Positions 1-7,723 of a DNA stretch of 35,511 bases are shown piece by piece. The first letter of the stretch is position 1; each line of letters begins with the position of its first letter. Under the pieces are notes generated by a model. It was not told the DNA's origin, made no database searches, and was given only the letters and a program-made list of their open reading frames with translations. The stretch comes from Nostoc flagelliforme FACHB-838 (GTDB taxonomy: Bacteria > Cyanobacteriota > Cyanobacteriia > Cyanobacteriales > Nostocaceae). The translations under genes and the position numbers were made by a program. The stretch covers positions 1 through 35,511 of the forward strand of contig NZ_JACJSI010000071.1 in the NCBI RefSeq assembly GCF_014698065.1. Reading direction: 5' to 3'.

Positions 1-335
1 CCAAAGCCAACCCAGAGGCGGTGGCAGAAAAAAAAAGGAGATTGAAACACTACTGGCAAGCAAGCGTTCCGAAATCGAAACCGGAAAATTGAGGGTATTA
101 TTAATTGATGAGTATTGACCAATGGAAAATACGCTGCGTTCGTTTTGCACCCAATTGTCCAGAACAAAATCCTATTGAGGATATTTGGTTACAAGCCAAA
201 ACGTGGGTACGGCGTTTTTGTGCCTTAATTCCAACATTCTCACATTTGACATGGATGTTTGAATGGTTTATTCGACACACTACCTTTGATTTTGCCACTC
301 TTCAGATGTACGGAGCTTTTTCAAAAATCAAATAG
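1..335 (+). pseudogene. IS630-family transposase remnant (C-terminal part)
   Basis: Remnant of an IS630/Tc1-type DDE transposase. The clearest part lies at about 105-335 and contains FAPNCPEQNPIEDIWLQAK, the usual C-terminal catalytic block of the family, where the Glu of NPIED is the last acidic residue. Upstream (from base 3) another frame reads KANPEAVAEKKRRLKHYW and ends at a stop near base 92, so the reading frame is broken. The first catalytic Asp would lie outside the window. No inverted repeat could be assigned. It is not expected to make an active transposase. The family call is firm; the exact ends are unknown because the element runs off the left edge. Confidence 0.75.
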
Positions 336-411
336 GAGCCCTATAGTTAAGATAGGTAATAAAAAAAAGGGTGTATTTGGAAACTAACTTTTAATATCCA
401 CAAAGCAAAAT

Positions 412-996
412 AAGACCCAGTATTACAACAAATCAAACAGGCAGACTTAGAAATGTTGAAAATATCTGCTGCTGCTGGAGAAATAGATTTAAAGTATGTG
501 GATAAATCAGAGTTTTGTGCTTGGTGTGAACCAAGCTATAGCTATTACTTGCGAGGCAAGCAAAAATGTTTAGAACAAAGCCAGTGTTGGGGTCGAAGGT
601 TAAGTATTATTAGCTTTCTTCAACCCTTAATTAGTTTTGTGTACGGTCTGGTAATTGGAGGCATTTCACGCAAATATTATATTCAGATTATGGAGCAAGA
701 AGCAGATGAAGCTGAAAAGTTTGGATGCATGAGAGTCATAGTGCAGGATAACGCCCCAATACATAGGTGCAAAGAGGTACAGCAGTTATGGTCAAAGTGG
801 GAAGACATGGGTTTGTACATCTTCTTTTTACCCAAATATTGTTCTGAGATGAATCCAATTGAATTGGAGTGGCAACGCCTCAAAAAAGATGAACTTGCCT
901 CGAAAACTTTTGAGGATGAGTTCAACAAGTGCCTATGCTGTCATTGATAGAGTTCAAAGAAGAAGAAAAAAGGGAAACTACAGTACGCAAGTGTAA
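412..996 (+). pseudogene. IS630-family transposase, truncated and frameshifted
   Basis: Second IS630-type DDE transposase fragment. The frame from 412 reads through an ATG at 453 and shows all three acidic blocks: YVDKSEF (first Asp), VQDNAPIH (second Asp) and MNPIELEWQRLKK (Glu). A stop codon just before 412 removes the N-terminal helix-turn-helix region. Near base 930 the frame shifts: the zero frame ends in KCLCCH at 947, while the +1 frame continues AYAVIDRVQRRRKKGNYST to a stop at 994-996, which is the family's usual C-terminus. It is a dead copy, different in sequence from the remnant at 1-335, so two separate IS630 insertions have decayed here. Confidence 0.8.
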
Positions 997-1055
997 GATT
1001 TAACTCTAATCCTTCTGCTTAATTGTTTGTTAAATACTGATAAATAGTCATTGCC

Positions 1056-1246
1056 GAATGGCACGAAGACTCATGTGAAACCTAGTAAGGGCAAGGTGTT
1101 GGGGGTAGGGTATAGGGTGTAGTGTTTAAGATAATTGAATGCCAGGTACGTCAAGGAGTTCAATATCTTTTTAATTCACCACAGCCGACACCCGACACCC
1201 TTTCATCCAGGAATACCAGGGATTTACGCTTTTCTTAGTGCCATTC
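1056..1246. mobile_element. MITE-like non-autonomous element, 191 bp, with 10-bp target duplication
   Basis: The left end reads GAATGGCACGAAGA and the right end, reverse complemented, reads GAATGGCACTAAGA, so the terminal inverted repeats match at 13 of 14 bases. Directly outside both ends lies the same 10-mer AGTCATTGCC (1046-1055 and 1247-1256), the signature of a transposition event. The interior has no reading frame of note. It holds a G-rich stretch (GGGTAGGGTATAGGGTGT, about 1105-1122) and a C-rich stretch (CCGACACCCGACACCC, about 1184-1199) that could pair as an imperfect inner stem. A duplication of this length suggests mobilisation by an IS4- or ISAs1-type transposase, which is inference; no such gene is in the window. 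Confidence 0.8.
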
Positions 1247-1375
1247 AGTCATTGCCTTTCATGGCAGTGGTTACAAAACCTTTAAAGAATTTTATACACT
1301 GGATGTGATGTACTTCAAAGTTGGCATAGAGCATTTCCCAATTTAGTCAGCTACACAAGATTTGTGGAATTGATG

Positions 1376-1402
1376 CCTTCTCTTCGAGACGCTACGCGAA
1401 GG
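1376..1402. repeat. Short dispersed cyanobacterial repeat (GAGACGCTACGCGAA type)
   Basis: The bases around CGAGACGCTACGCGAAGG, just beyond the LanM stop codon, match a short palindromic-flavoured motif that I recall as widespread in Nostoc and Anabaena intergenic DNA. Only one clear copy is seen here; a related GCGTAGGCGTAGCC string lies inside the CHAT gene near 25478. No function is assigned. Confidence 0.35.
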
Positions 1403-1405
1403 TGT

Positions 1406-4400
1406 TTAATGTTGTTGTGCTGTTTTTTGCATAGACAACCGCAAAACAGACGGCAACAAACTGGGATAGGCAATTCGTAAGAGTTGATAACCAATGCCGG
1501 TAGCGCCATGAAAAAACCCAGGGTTGTAAACTTTTGGTGGTAAATCGGGGAAAAGAGTAAATGTACCTTGAGCTTGGACTTGGGTGAGTATATGGGTAAC
1601 TGCTTGATGAACATCCTCTAAAAGGTCTGGTCGGTTTAGCTTTTGGGCGGCTACCAGCAAAGTCTCTATCCGACCTAAATTACCCCAGCAGAGATTATCC
1701 ACATTTGAGATCGCAAATTTTATAGTGGTTTCTAAGGCAATAGCAATCTCCTGACGAATTTCTACAGTATCCAAAACGGATAATCCTCCCAATCGCCCTA
1801 ATCCAATTCCAGCAGCACCATTTGCCCAACTTACTCTCAAACAAGGTTCTTCAAATCCCAAGTCAGGCCAATTTTGAGCTTCAGTAGAGAAAACACTCTG
1901 TTCGTAGGCGATCGCTTCATTTGCTGCATCAAGAAACCGGGAATCTTGCGTTACTGCATATAACCGCACAAGAGCATAGGCGATTCCTGCTGCGCCTTGA
2001 GAAAAACCAGTCAGTTGTTTGCCTGCTGAGTTTTTCCAAGCCTTAGGACAATTGTCAGTGCTAGTTTGATGCTGAAGCAGATGCTCACCACAGGCGATCG
2101 CCATTTCCAAGGAAGTTGATGCTGGCAGTGCTAAAAGACTAAGAATTGTTCCTGCTGCACCTGCCATAATGTCGAAGGATTTGTCAGCAGCGATCAAATC
2201 TGGAGTAATTAGGGCAGCAGCTTTAAGGGCATCTTGCAGTAGTGCTGGTTCTTGCAGAAGTTGGCTAATCTGTGCGAGGGCGTAGGCGATCGAACCTAGC
2301 CCAGTAGTTCCACTCATCCCCACTTGCCTTGTCAATCTCGCTGCATTTTCAGGGTTTGAATCTTGAAGAACTTTGCATAGAGGCTGTAAAGTTCTTAAAG
2401 CTAACTCATGCCACTCTGAGTTACCTGTAACTTTTGCCAAAGCTGCGAGGAATAGAGCGACACCAGAACTACCATCGTATAAACTAACACCCAGACTTTG
2501 AAGCTGGAAACCTTGGGTGTTAGCTCTGTATTTCAAGCTTATCCAGCTAACGCTGCCATCAGCGGCACAGATCGCACGTTGTCGCAGATATACAGCTATA
2601 GTAATTGCCTGTTGCACTAACTGTTCTTTTGTCAAAGGCATTACTTCTTTTGCAGGAGTGCTAACTACCTGAAAAGAAACCAGATTCGGTTCCCTCACAA
2701 ACCGTGAGTAGAAAGAACCCCTGATGATTTCTATTTGTTGAGCCAAGTCGGCTTCATTCAAACTTGAAAGCCGCCTCAGCACTCGCTTGAAGCTTGGTTC
2801 TTCAAATAGTTCTGGGATGATTACACCTTTGGGTAGCTCAAGGCTATCGCTTGAGGATAAAACAGTAAATATGGGGATGTCTGATTGTTCCACAGCTTGT
2901 AATTCAGCTGCCAGTATCGACCAGAAGACAGGCTTTTGTTCCCACGTTAGAAAAGCTCGACTCAAAACATCAAGGGCAATACTGCGGTCAATACCAAATC
3001 GCAATAAACTTGGAGCATAAGAGTTTTGCAGAATGCGATGATAAATTCTGGTGGAGCGAAACACATACCGGACTTTCTGATGTGCCAGAATCATTAAGGG
3101 ACTTGTTGGGGCTAACAGAACTGCTTGATGGGAAAACAGCAGGCGGTACATCTGCTCGAATCCCGCTACCAAATCTTCTAAGTAATCGTCTGGGGAAAGA
3201 GAAATCCCTCTGATTGTCGGCACGTTGGCTTCCTTAAGGACAACTGTTTCATAACCCACATTCATCGCATCTGTGTTGATATTTTGTATACGAGTAGTCA
3301 ACACCTTTTGCTCCTCAACTCCTCCCAAGCCACTAAGATCGACTGTTAACTGGTCATTTTGGAATATGCCCCACTGGGGTAGAATCCAGGTACGTAATAC
3401 TGATTCCGCTAGCTGCTTTTCTACCAACATTGTCGCATCAGACTCGCTCGAACCCATACTTTTATTGCGATGATGCAATAGGGTTTCTAGATCCACTAAT
3501 ACTGGCTGTTCTCCATTGGCAATTAAGTTTCCAGAGTGGCAGTCTGTCCCTTCTAAGGTGTGGATTAGGCACAGCAACATTCCTGAGCGTTGGTAAAAGC
3601 GTCGAACAGCGCTTTCATCTTCACAAGGCTGCGATTCCACATATTCCACCCAACCGTAGGTAGAACGGTTCAGGACTTGGATAACTTTGAAGGGTAAAAG
3701 GGTAGTGTGGCTGTTGCACCATTCCAGAAAAGTATAATAAGCAACATCTAAGCCAAAATCTTTGGGTTTGTAAACTAATTGCATTCCCGTGTCAAAAGTG
3801 AGGGCAATCACAGATCTTCCCCGATTGTGGGGATCTGACAAGCCTGGTTTTACCGCCATAACTTGCTTTAATGGTGTGTCTCCCCCGAAGCATTGCTCAA
3901 TATCAGACCAGTCTGTTGCTAATGAGTTGAGGAATTCGGTGGTGGCTTCTACCCAGAAATCAATTGCAGTGGCTACTAGTCGTCCCAAGACACTATATTC
4001 CTGAAATAACGACAGTAAGCCATCTTGAAATAATTTATCAATAAAGGCATAGTACTTTTCCTTGCTGTTAGGACTCTTGACGCAGAGTAATAAGAAGTCG
4101 CGCACGGCGTTTCCCGATGAGCGAAATGTTGAGAATTCCTCCATCAGAGTCGAAGAACACAAAACGCTAAGTTGTAACACAAGCTCTCGCTCTAACGCTG
4201 CCATTGCACTATCTGTCAGTAATTTTAAGCGATCGCCTACTTGTGCCAAAAGTAGTTGTGTTGCTACTTGCAAGCAGGGAACATAGATTGGCTCAAAAGG
4301 AACCGGCTTTTCTGGGTTCAAGTAACGGTAAGGATACCAATGCTTGTCTCCAAGGTTCTGTGCAGTCTGGATTACCTGTTCGAGAGTAGTTGCCCATGAG

Positions 4401-4666
4401 GGTAGCGGTTGCTGCTCATTAGAGTAAGCATTAACCAACAGAGGGCGAATAGTGTCAATGTCTAATCCGAGGCACGCTAAACGCCTCTGGAATTTGGCTA
4501 ATTTGCCCTGAGCCACAACCTGACACCATCGCTCTAAGCGTTCTGAAATCTGTGTTTCATCTTTGTCAGTGACTTGAGAAAGAGAAGAATTATTTAAACG
4601 TTCTGCTAGAGTACTAGCTTTAGCAACAAGTGATGTTAGCTCTAAGGTGTAATTATGTGGTGACAT
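1406..4666 (-). CDS. LanM-type (class II) lanthipeptide synthetase with degenerate cyclase site
   Basis: Bifunctional LanM-type enzyme of about 1086 residues: N-terminal DUF4135 dehydratase (phosphorylates Ser/Thr of a precursor and eliminates phosphate) and C-terminal LanC-like cyclase. Dehydratase signatures are intact: GTDCHSGNLIA (Asp, His, Asn of the DxHxxN motif), PVLVDLETLL (Asp) and VRYVFRSTRIYHRIL (Arg and Thr for elimination). The LanC half is degenerate. The family GFSHG motif is GFSQG (Gln about 890), SWCxG is SWANG (Ala about 948 for the first zinc Cys) and LCHGN is LCWGN (Cys about 993 kept, His to Trp 994). FFHG near the end is the ordinary terminal LanM motif, not a zinc site. 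I chose the ATG at 4664-4666; an in-frame TTG at 4747 would add 27 residues. It is divergent from the Nif11 precursors, its likely substrates. I infer a dehydratase without ring-forming activity. Confidence 0.9.
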   Translation of the reverse strand: MSPHNYTLELTSLVAKASTLAERLNNSSLSQVTDKDETQISERLERWCQVVAQGKLAKFQRRLACLGLDIDTIRPLLVNAYSNEQQPLPSWATTLEQVIQTAQNLGDKHWYPYRYLNPEKPVPFEPIYVPCLQVATQLLLAQVGDRLKLLTDSAMAALERELVLQLSVLCSSTLMEEFSTFRSSGNAVRDFLLLCVKSPNSKEKYYAFIDKLFQDGLLSLFQEYSVLGRLVATAIDFWVEATTEFLNSLATDWSDIEQCFGGDTPLKQVMAVKPGLSDPHNRGRSVIALTFDTGMQLVYKPKDFGLDVAYYTFLEWCNSHTTLLPFKVIQVLNRSTYGWVEYVESQPCEDESAVRRFYQRSGMLLCLIHTLEGTDCHSGNLIANGEQPVLVDLETLLHHRNKSMGSSESDATMLVEKQLAESVLRTWILPQWGIFQNDQLTVDLSGLGGVEEQKVLTTRIQNINTDAMNVGYETVVLKEANVPTIRGISLSPDDYLEDLVAGFEQMYRLLFSHQAVLLAPTSPLMILAHQKVRYVFRSTRIYHRILQNSYAPSLLRFGIDRSIALDVLSRAFLTWEQKPVFWSILAAELQAVEQSDIPIFTVLSSSDSLELPKGVIIPELFEEPSFKRVLRRLSSLNEADLAQQIEIIRGSFYSRFVREPNLVSFQVVSTPAKEVMPLTKEQLVQQAITIAVYLRQRAICAADGSVSWISLKYRANTQGFQLQSLGVSLYDGSSGVALFLAALAKVTGNSEWHELALRTLQPLCKVLQDSNPENAARLTRQVGMSGTTGLGSIAYALAQISQLLQEPALLQDALKAAALITPDLIAADKSFDIMAGAAGTILSLLALPASTSLEMAIACGEHLLQHQTSTDNCPKAWKNSAGKQLTGFSQGAAGIAYALVRLYAVTQDSRFLDAANEAIAYEQSVFSTEAQNWPDLGFEEPCLRVSWANGAAGIGLGRLGGLSVLDTVEIRQEIAIALETTIKFAISNVDNLCWGNLGRIETLLVAAQKLNRPDLLEDVHQAVTHILTQVQAQGTFTLFPDLPPKVYNPGFFHGATGIGYQLLRIAYPSLLPSVLRLSMQKTAQQH

Positions 4667-5055
4667 AGGCGATTGTTTACACAATACTATTAAATACAAA
4701 TGCAACTTTACAAAGGAAAATTGACTATTTTCATCTTCTAATACCAAACCTACACCTGAAAAGCACCTATTTTCTAGAGACGTAATTTCGGCAGGACTCT
4801 AAATTATATGTTGTTTTTCAAGAAGATTACAAAAATAAGATTTAGTCTATTTATTTATAGTATTGTAATTAATGTATTGTGTTTATTTGCCTAATTATTA
4901 GTTTTTTGAGTATTTACTGGGCAAAACTCAATTTTTATGAATAATTTACCAAATTAAGTATTAAAAATACTCCTGAACTAATCTAAGTTTTATGAATTGA
5001 CTTATTGAATATTTTTTAATAGATTAAAAATGTCAAAGTTAAGGAGATTTCTGTT
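4667..5055. promoter_or_regulatory. Divergent intergenic region between lanM and first Nif11 precursor
   Basis: AT-rich 389-bp spacer that must hold the promoters of both the minus-strand synthetase and the plus-strand precursor. No small gene is evident. An inverted pair TTGAGT (4906-4911) and ACTCAA (4926-4931) is present. The stretch from about 4832 to 5055 is recognisably related to the region upstream of the second precursor (about 5565-5883), so the promoter was duplicated along with the gene. Confidence 0.55.
4836..4875 (+). promoter_or_regulatory. Conserved upstream block, copy 1 (candidate promoter)
   Basis: Bases AAGATTTAGT (starting 4837) and TATAGTATTGTAATTAATG (4856-4874) recur with few changes upstream of the second precursor. 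The TATAGT string could be a -10 hexamer, but no start site is mapped and the distance to the ATG (about 180 bases) implies a long leader. This is a candidate based on conservation between the two copies only. Confidence 0.3.
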
Positions 5056-5373
5056 ATGAGTACACAAGCTGTTAATCAATTCTTGCAAAAAGTCACTGAA
5101 GAACCACAACTTCAACAGGAGTTCGCTAAAGCCCTAGAAGCAGGAAACAACCTACAAGCTGCTACCAATTTGGCTGCCAAACACGGTTATCAATTTACTC
5201 CCGATGAACTTCAGGCAGAAATTCAGAACCGCCAGAGCGAATTTCAACAAAGACAAAATGCAGGAGAACTGAATGAGGAGGAACTAGAAGCTGTTGCAGG
5301 CGGATTATGTACTCCTGTTATAGGAATAGTTGGTGCAGGAGCCAATCTAGTAACTAAGCTCATTGACAAGTAA
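5056..5373 (+). CDS. Nif11-leader RiPP precursor peptide 1
   Basis: Precursor of 105 residues. Residues 1-83 form a Nif11-type leader (helical, Glu/Gln rich, with the GYQFTPDEL block at 44-52) ending in the double-glycine cleavage site ELEAVAGG. The predicted core, residues 84-105, begins LCTPVIGIVGAG and ends TKLIDK; it contains one Cys (85), two Thr (86, 100) and no Ser. The start is supported by a strong AAGGAGA ribosome-binding site at 5041-5047, eight bases before the ATG. A terminator follows at 5422-5456. The leader is 79/83 identical to that of the next gene while the cores differ, the usual pattern for substrates sharing one set of modifying enzymes. Likely substrate of LanM and of the YcaO/SagB pair; final structure unknown. 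Confidence 0.9.
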   Translation: MSTQAVNQFLQKVTEEPQLQQEFAKALEAGNNLQAATNLAAKHGYQFTPDELQAEIQNRQSEFQQRQNAGELNEEELEAVAGGLCTPVIGIVGAGANLVTKLIDK

Positions 5374-5421
5374 AAAGGATAGACCTTAAACTTTGGTCAA
5401 TTGAGCCAGACAATACTTTAT

Positions 5422-5456
5422 TCCCTTTCTTGAACTTGCGTTAATAAAGGGATTTT
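5422..5456 (+). terminator. Intrinsic terminator after precursor 1
   Basis: TCCCTTT (5422-5428) pairs with AAAGGGA (5446-5452), followed by TTTTC. The same motif, with a longer stem, follows the second precursor. It lies about 50 bases after the first precursor stop codon, so each precursor appears to be its own transcription unit. Confidence 0.65.
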
Positions 5457-5569
5457 CTACATTCAATATTGTGGTACTCAACCTATACCATTATTAGATT
5501 TTAGATTATTGTGACTTACGCACACTCTACGAATTATCGGCGTTTTTAGGGCCTTTACAGGGGTTATAC

Positions 5570-5611
5570 AAATAGGATTTAGTTTAATTATAGCATTGTA
5601 CTTAATATGTT
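5570..5611 (+). promoter_or_regulatory. Conserved upstream block, copy 2 (candidate promoter)
   Basis: Bases GGATTTAGT (5575-5583) and TATAGCATTGTACTTAATATG (in two parts from 5589) correspond to the block upstream of precursor 1. In this copy about 270 bases separate it from the ATG because of extra sequence carrying stem-loops. Conservation between copies is the only evidence. Confidence 0.3.
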
Positions 5612-5616
5612 ATTTG

Positions 5617-5698
5617 TTTAACCGCCTTTGGGTTAAAGTTCTCTGCAAATAATAAGCAGCGTGTTTTGTGTCGGGGTTTAAATCCCTGTCACAAAACG
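5617..5698 (+). other. Two consecutive stem-loops in the leader of precursor 2, one with a T-arm-like loop
   Basis: First stem: TTTAACC (5617-5623) with GGTTAAA (5631-5637). Second stem: GTTTTGTG (5663-5670) with CACAAAAC (5690-5697), one T-T mismatch, then CGGGG (5672-5676) with CCCTG (5684-5688) closing a seven-base loop TTTAAAT. The inner five-pair stem and loop resemble a tRNA T-arm, but no acceptor, D- or anticodon arm is present. The matching promoter region of precursor 1 lacks these bases, so this is extra sequence in copy 2. Confidence 0.6.
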
Positions 5699-5883
5699 TA
5701 ATTGCGAATTGGTTTAAAAACCTCATTATTAAATTATTAAACAAGCCTTAAAAAGACTTACTTTTTATGAAAAAATTCCAAGTTAATTACTAAATTTTAT
5801 CCTGAACAAACCTTAATTCTGGAGCTATTTGTTTTCATATTTTCTAATAAAATAAAAGTAACAACGTTAAGGAGATTTCTGTT

Positions 5884-6225
5884 ATGAGTACACAAGCTGT
5901 TAGTCAATTCTTGCAAAAAGTCACTGAACAATCACAACTTCAACAGGAGTTCGCTAAAGCTCTAGAAGCAGGAAACAACCTACAAGCTGCTACCAATTTG
6001 GCTACCAAACACGGTTATCAATTTACTCCCGATGAACTTCAGGCAGAAATTCAGAACCGCCAGAGCGAATTTCAACAAAGACAAAATGCAGGAGAACTGA
6101 ATGAGGAGGAACTAGAAGCTGTTGCGGGTGGATTTTGTACTCCTGCTGTGATTGGAACACTTATTGGTCCTGTAGTCGGAGGAGCAACCAAAGTAGCAAC
6201 TCACATCGCTGAACAAAATAGTTAA
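5884..6225 (+). CDS. Nif11-leader RiPP precursor peptide 2
   Basis: Precursor of 113 residues, a tandem duplicate of the previous gene. The leader (1-83, ending AVAGG) differs only at four positions (N7S, E16Q, P17S, A41T). The core, residues 84-113, begins FCTPAVIGTLIGPVVGG and ends THIAEQNS: one Cys (85), four Thr (86, 92, 102, 106) and one Ser (113). The ribosome-binding site AAGGAGA at 5869-5875 and its eight-base spacing are identical to copy 1. The L/F-C-T-P start of the core is the only strongly shared core motif, which points to Cys85 as the conserved modification site. The abundance of Thr and single Cys allow several dehydrations but at most one thioether ring. Confidence 0.9.
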   Translation: MSTQAVSQFLQKVTEQSQLQQEFAKALEAGNNLQAATNLATKHGYQFTPDELQAEIQNRQSEFQQRQNAGELNEEELEAVAGGFCTPAVIGTLIGPVVGGATKVATHIAEQNS

Positions 6226-6277
6226 ATGAAAAGGATACACCTTAAAGTTTGCTAAATTTAGCCAAACAATACTTTCT

Positions 6278-6314
6278 TCCCTTTCCTAACATAAGTTAAG
6301 GAAAGGGATTTTTT
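6278..6314 (+). terminator. Strong intrinsic terminator after precursor 2
   Basis: TCCCTTTCCTAAC (6278-6290) pairs with GTTAAGGAAAGGGA (6295-6308) with one bulged base and a four-base loop, followed by six T. It sits between two convergent genes, precursor 2 and the SagB-type gene that ends at 6339. Confidence 0.85.
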
Positions 6315-6338
6315 CCATTCAATCTTGTGGAAGTCAAC

Positions 6339-7718
6339 TTACTGCATTGACTTACTACCCAACATAAATTCTCCTACTGATGACTCGGTGTAGTAATCAG
6401 TAAGTGCGGCTTTAGCAAATAAATCGGCATTACCTGAACCTAGAGCGCAGGGAGCAAGATTCATGGCAGTTGCTACCAGGTACATAGTTTGGTACAAAAC
6501 ACCGACATGTTTGAGGATCAGTGAATAGGCGATCGCTTCATACTTCCATGACAACCGTTGAAATCGGGCAGTGAAAACAATCAAAACCTGTGGTATATCC
6601 TGCTGCCCACTAGCTCCCCAAGCATCCTTGAGCAGTGCTTCTACATCTTTGGTTCTCTCACAAAGCTGTTCTAGTTGATGTGCTAGGGGATTGTAATAAT
6701 ACAGTCCTGAACTAATCCCATAACATGTATTAATAACAAGATAAAGTTCCAATTCGTACAATCCACCCCCAGATGGATAAGGACGGCTGCTGTATTCTCC
6801 ATTGAGGTTTTTGACTCTGGCAGTGCGATAAAGAAACTCTCCTAACTGTTGTGCAGTAATAGGACAAGAGTGATAATTTCTGATTGAATGTCTTGACTCC
6901 AAAACATCTGTCAAGGGAATATCAGTAGTTTTGAGGCGTTCAAGATTGGGTTGATACAGTTGAACCACAGTTTTTGACATTGGGGGTTTTACAACTGGCT
7001 GTGGCTCTATTTTTCCTAAGAAACGATAAGTACCCCCGGTAGGATTGGTATGTCTTCCCTGACGGCTACGGGTATGAAAGAGTAAATCATGAAAATCCCA
7101 TTGAGCAAGAGTAGTATTTTCAACCTCTTTGTATGTTTCTTGTGATAACATTTGGGTAGCCAAAAGTAAGCTGATAAATTGTTGAGCAATCTCAAATGTG
7201 ATGCCAGGAATTTCTAATACTAAATTACTACAAGATTGAGATTGAGATAGCTTTGCAATTATTGCTACACCACGCCAATCTGATAAAATCACTTTGGCTT
7301 TGGACAAGGGTGATTCTAATACCATTTGCTCTTCTACTTGGTGGAGATAGGCAAAGCGAGACAAGGTGAAATGTTCTTGCCAATTTACAACTGGAGCAGA
7401 AAACTCGTACTCGCATTGAAGAATAGCAGTAGCAAAAGGTAAGACTGAATGACAAATCCAGCCTAAACTGATGAATTTTTGCAAATAGGAATGGAACTCG
7501 AGCATTCCATAAATTCCATCAGCTTGCTGCACCAGTTGTTTGAGTTCAACCGCAGTGCCTCCAGTATCGTAGAGAGTTTTCAAAGCTACTCGCAAGCCAG
7601 AGGCAGGTTGAGAAAATGTCAATTTGCGCGTACTGCTTTGGAGAATAATTTCCTTATTTTGCGGTAATTCGACTAGAGAAATGTCCTTTCTGAAGGAGAG
7701 GGTAAAAGCTTCGGACAT
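6339..7718 (-). CDS. SagB/ThcOx-type azoline dehydrogenase (FMN nitroreductase fold)
   Basis: About 459 residues. The C-terminal half is a SagB-type flavin oxidoreductase that oxidises thiazoline/oxazoline rings to thiazole/oxazole in azole-containing peptides. Visible motifs are ESRHSIRNYH (about 274-283, FMN phosphate binding), RPYPSGGGLYELELY (about 312-326), LSWKYEAIAYSLILKHVG (the Lys-Tyr pair needed by characterised relatives) and APCALGSGNADLF near the end. The N-terminal 250 residues are the extra domain seen in long SagB-type proteins. I chose the ATG at 7716-7718; a TTG at 7725-7727 overlaps the YcaO stop codon and would give translational coupling, so either start is possible. It is the last gene of the NB-ARC/YcaO/SagB operon. 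Confidence 0.85.
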   Translation of the reverse strand: MSEAFTLSFRKDISLVELPQNKEIILQSSTRKLTFSQPASGLRVALKTLYDTGGTAVELKQLVQQADGIYGMLEFHSYLQKFISLGWICHSVLPFATAILQCEYEFSAPVVNWQEHFTLSRFAYLHQVEEQMVLESPLSKAKVILSDWRGVAIIAKLSQSQSCSNLVLEIPGITFEIAQQFISLLLATQMLSQETYKEVENTTLAQWDFHDLLFHTRSRQGRHTNPTGGTYRFLGKIEPQPVVKPPMSKTVVQLYQPNLERLKTTDIPLTDVLESRHSIRNYHSCPITAQQLGEFLYRTARVKNLNGEYSSRPYPSGGGLYELELYLVINTCYGISSGLYYYNPLAHQLEQLCERTKDVEALLKDAWGASGQQDIPQVLIVFTARFQRLSWKYEAIAYSLILKHVGVLYQTMYLVATAMNLAPCALGSGNADLFAKAALTDYYTESSVGEFMLGSKSMQ

Positions 7719-7723
7719 ATCTA

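Noticed and set aside
1489..1525. FFHG near the LanM C-terminus as a surviving zinc His
   Set aside because: This is the ordinary last LanM motif (P-G-x-x-x-G-x-x-G-I-G-Y-x-L-L-R). The zinc positions are the earlier SWxxG and LCxGN motifs, which are altered.
3010..4389. Several plus-strand frames opposite the LanM gene
   Set aside because: They are overlapped by a full-length enzyme with conserved motifs and lack features of their own.
5660..5698. tRNA gene suggested by a T-arm-like stem-loop
   Set aside because: No acceptor, D- or anticodon arms can be built from the flanks; only an isolated hairpin is supported.
6278..6314. Bidirectional terminator serving the SagB gene as well
   Set aside because: On the minus strand the stem is not followed by a T-run, so only plus-strand termination is supported.
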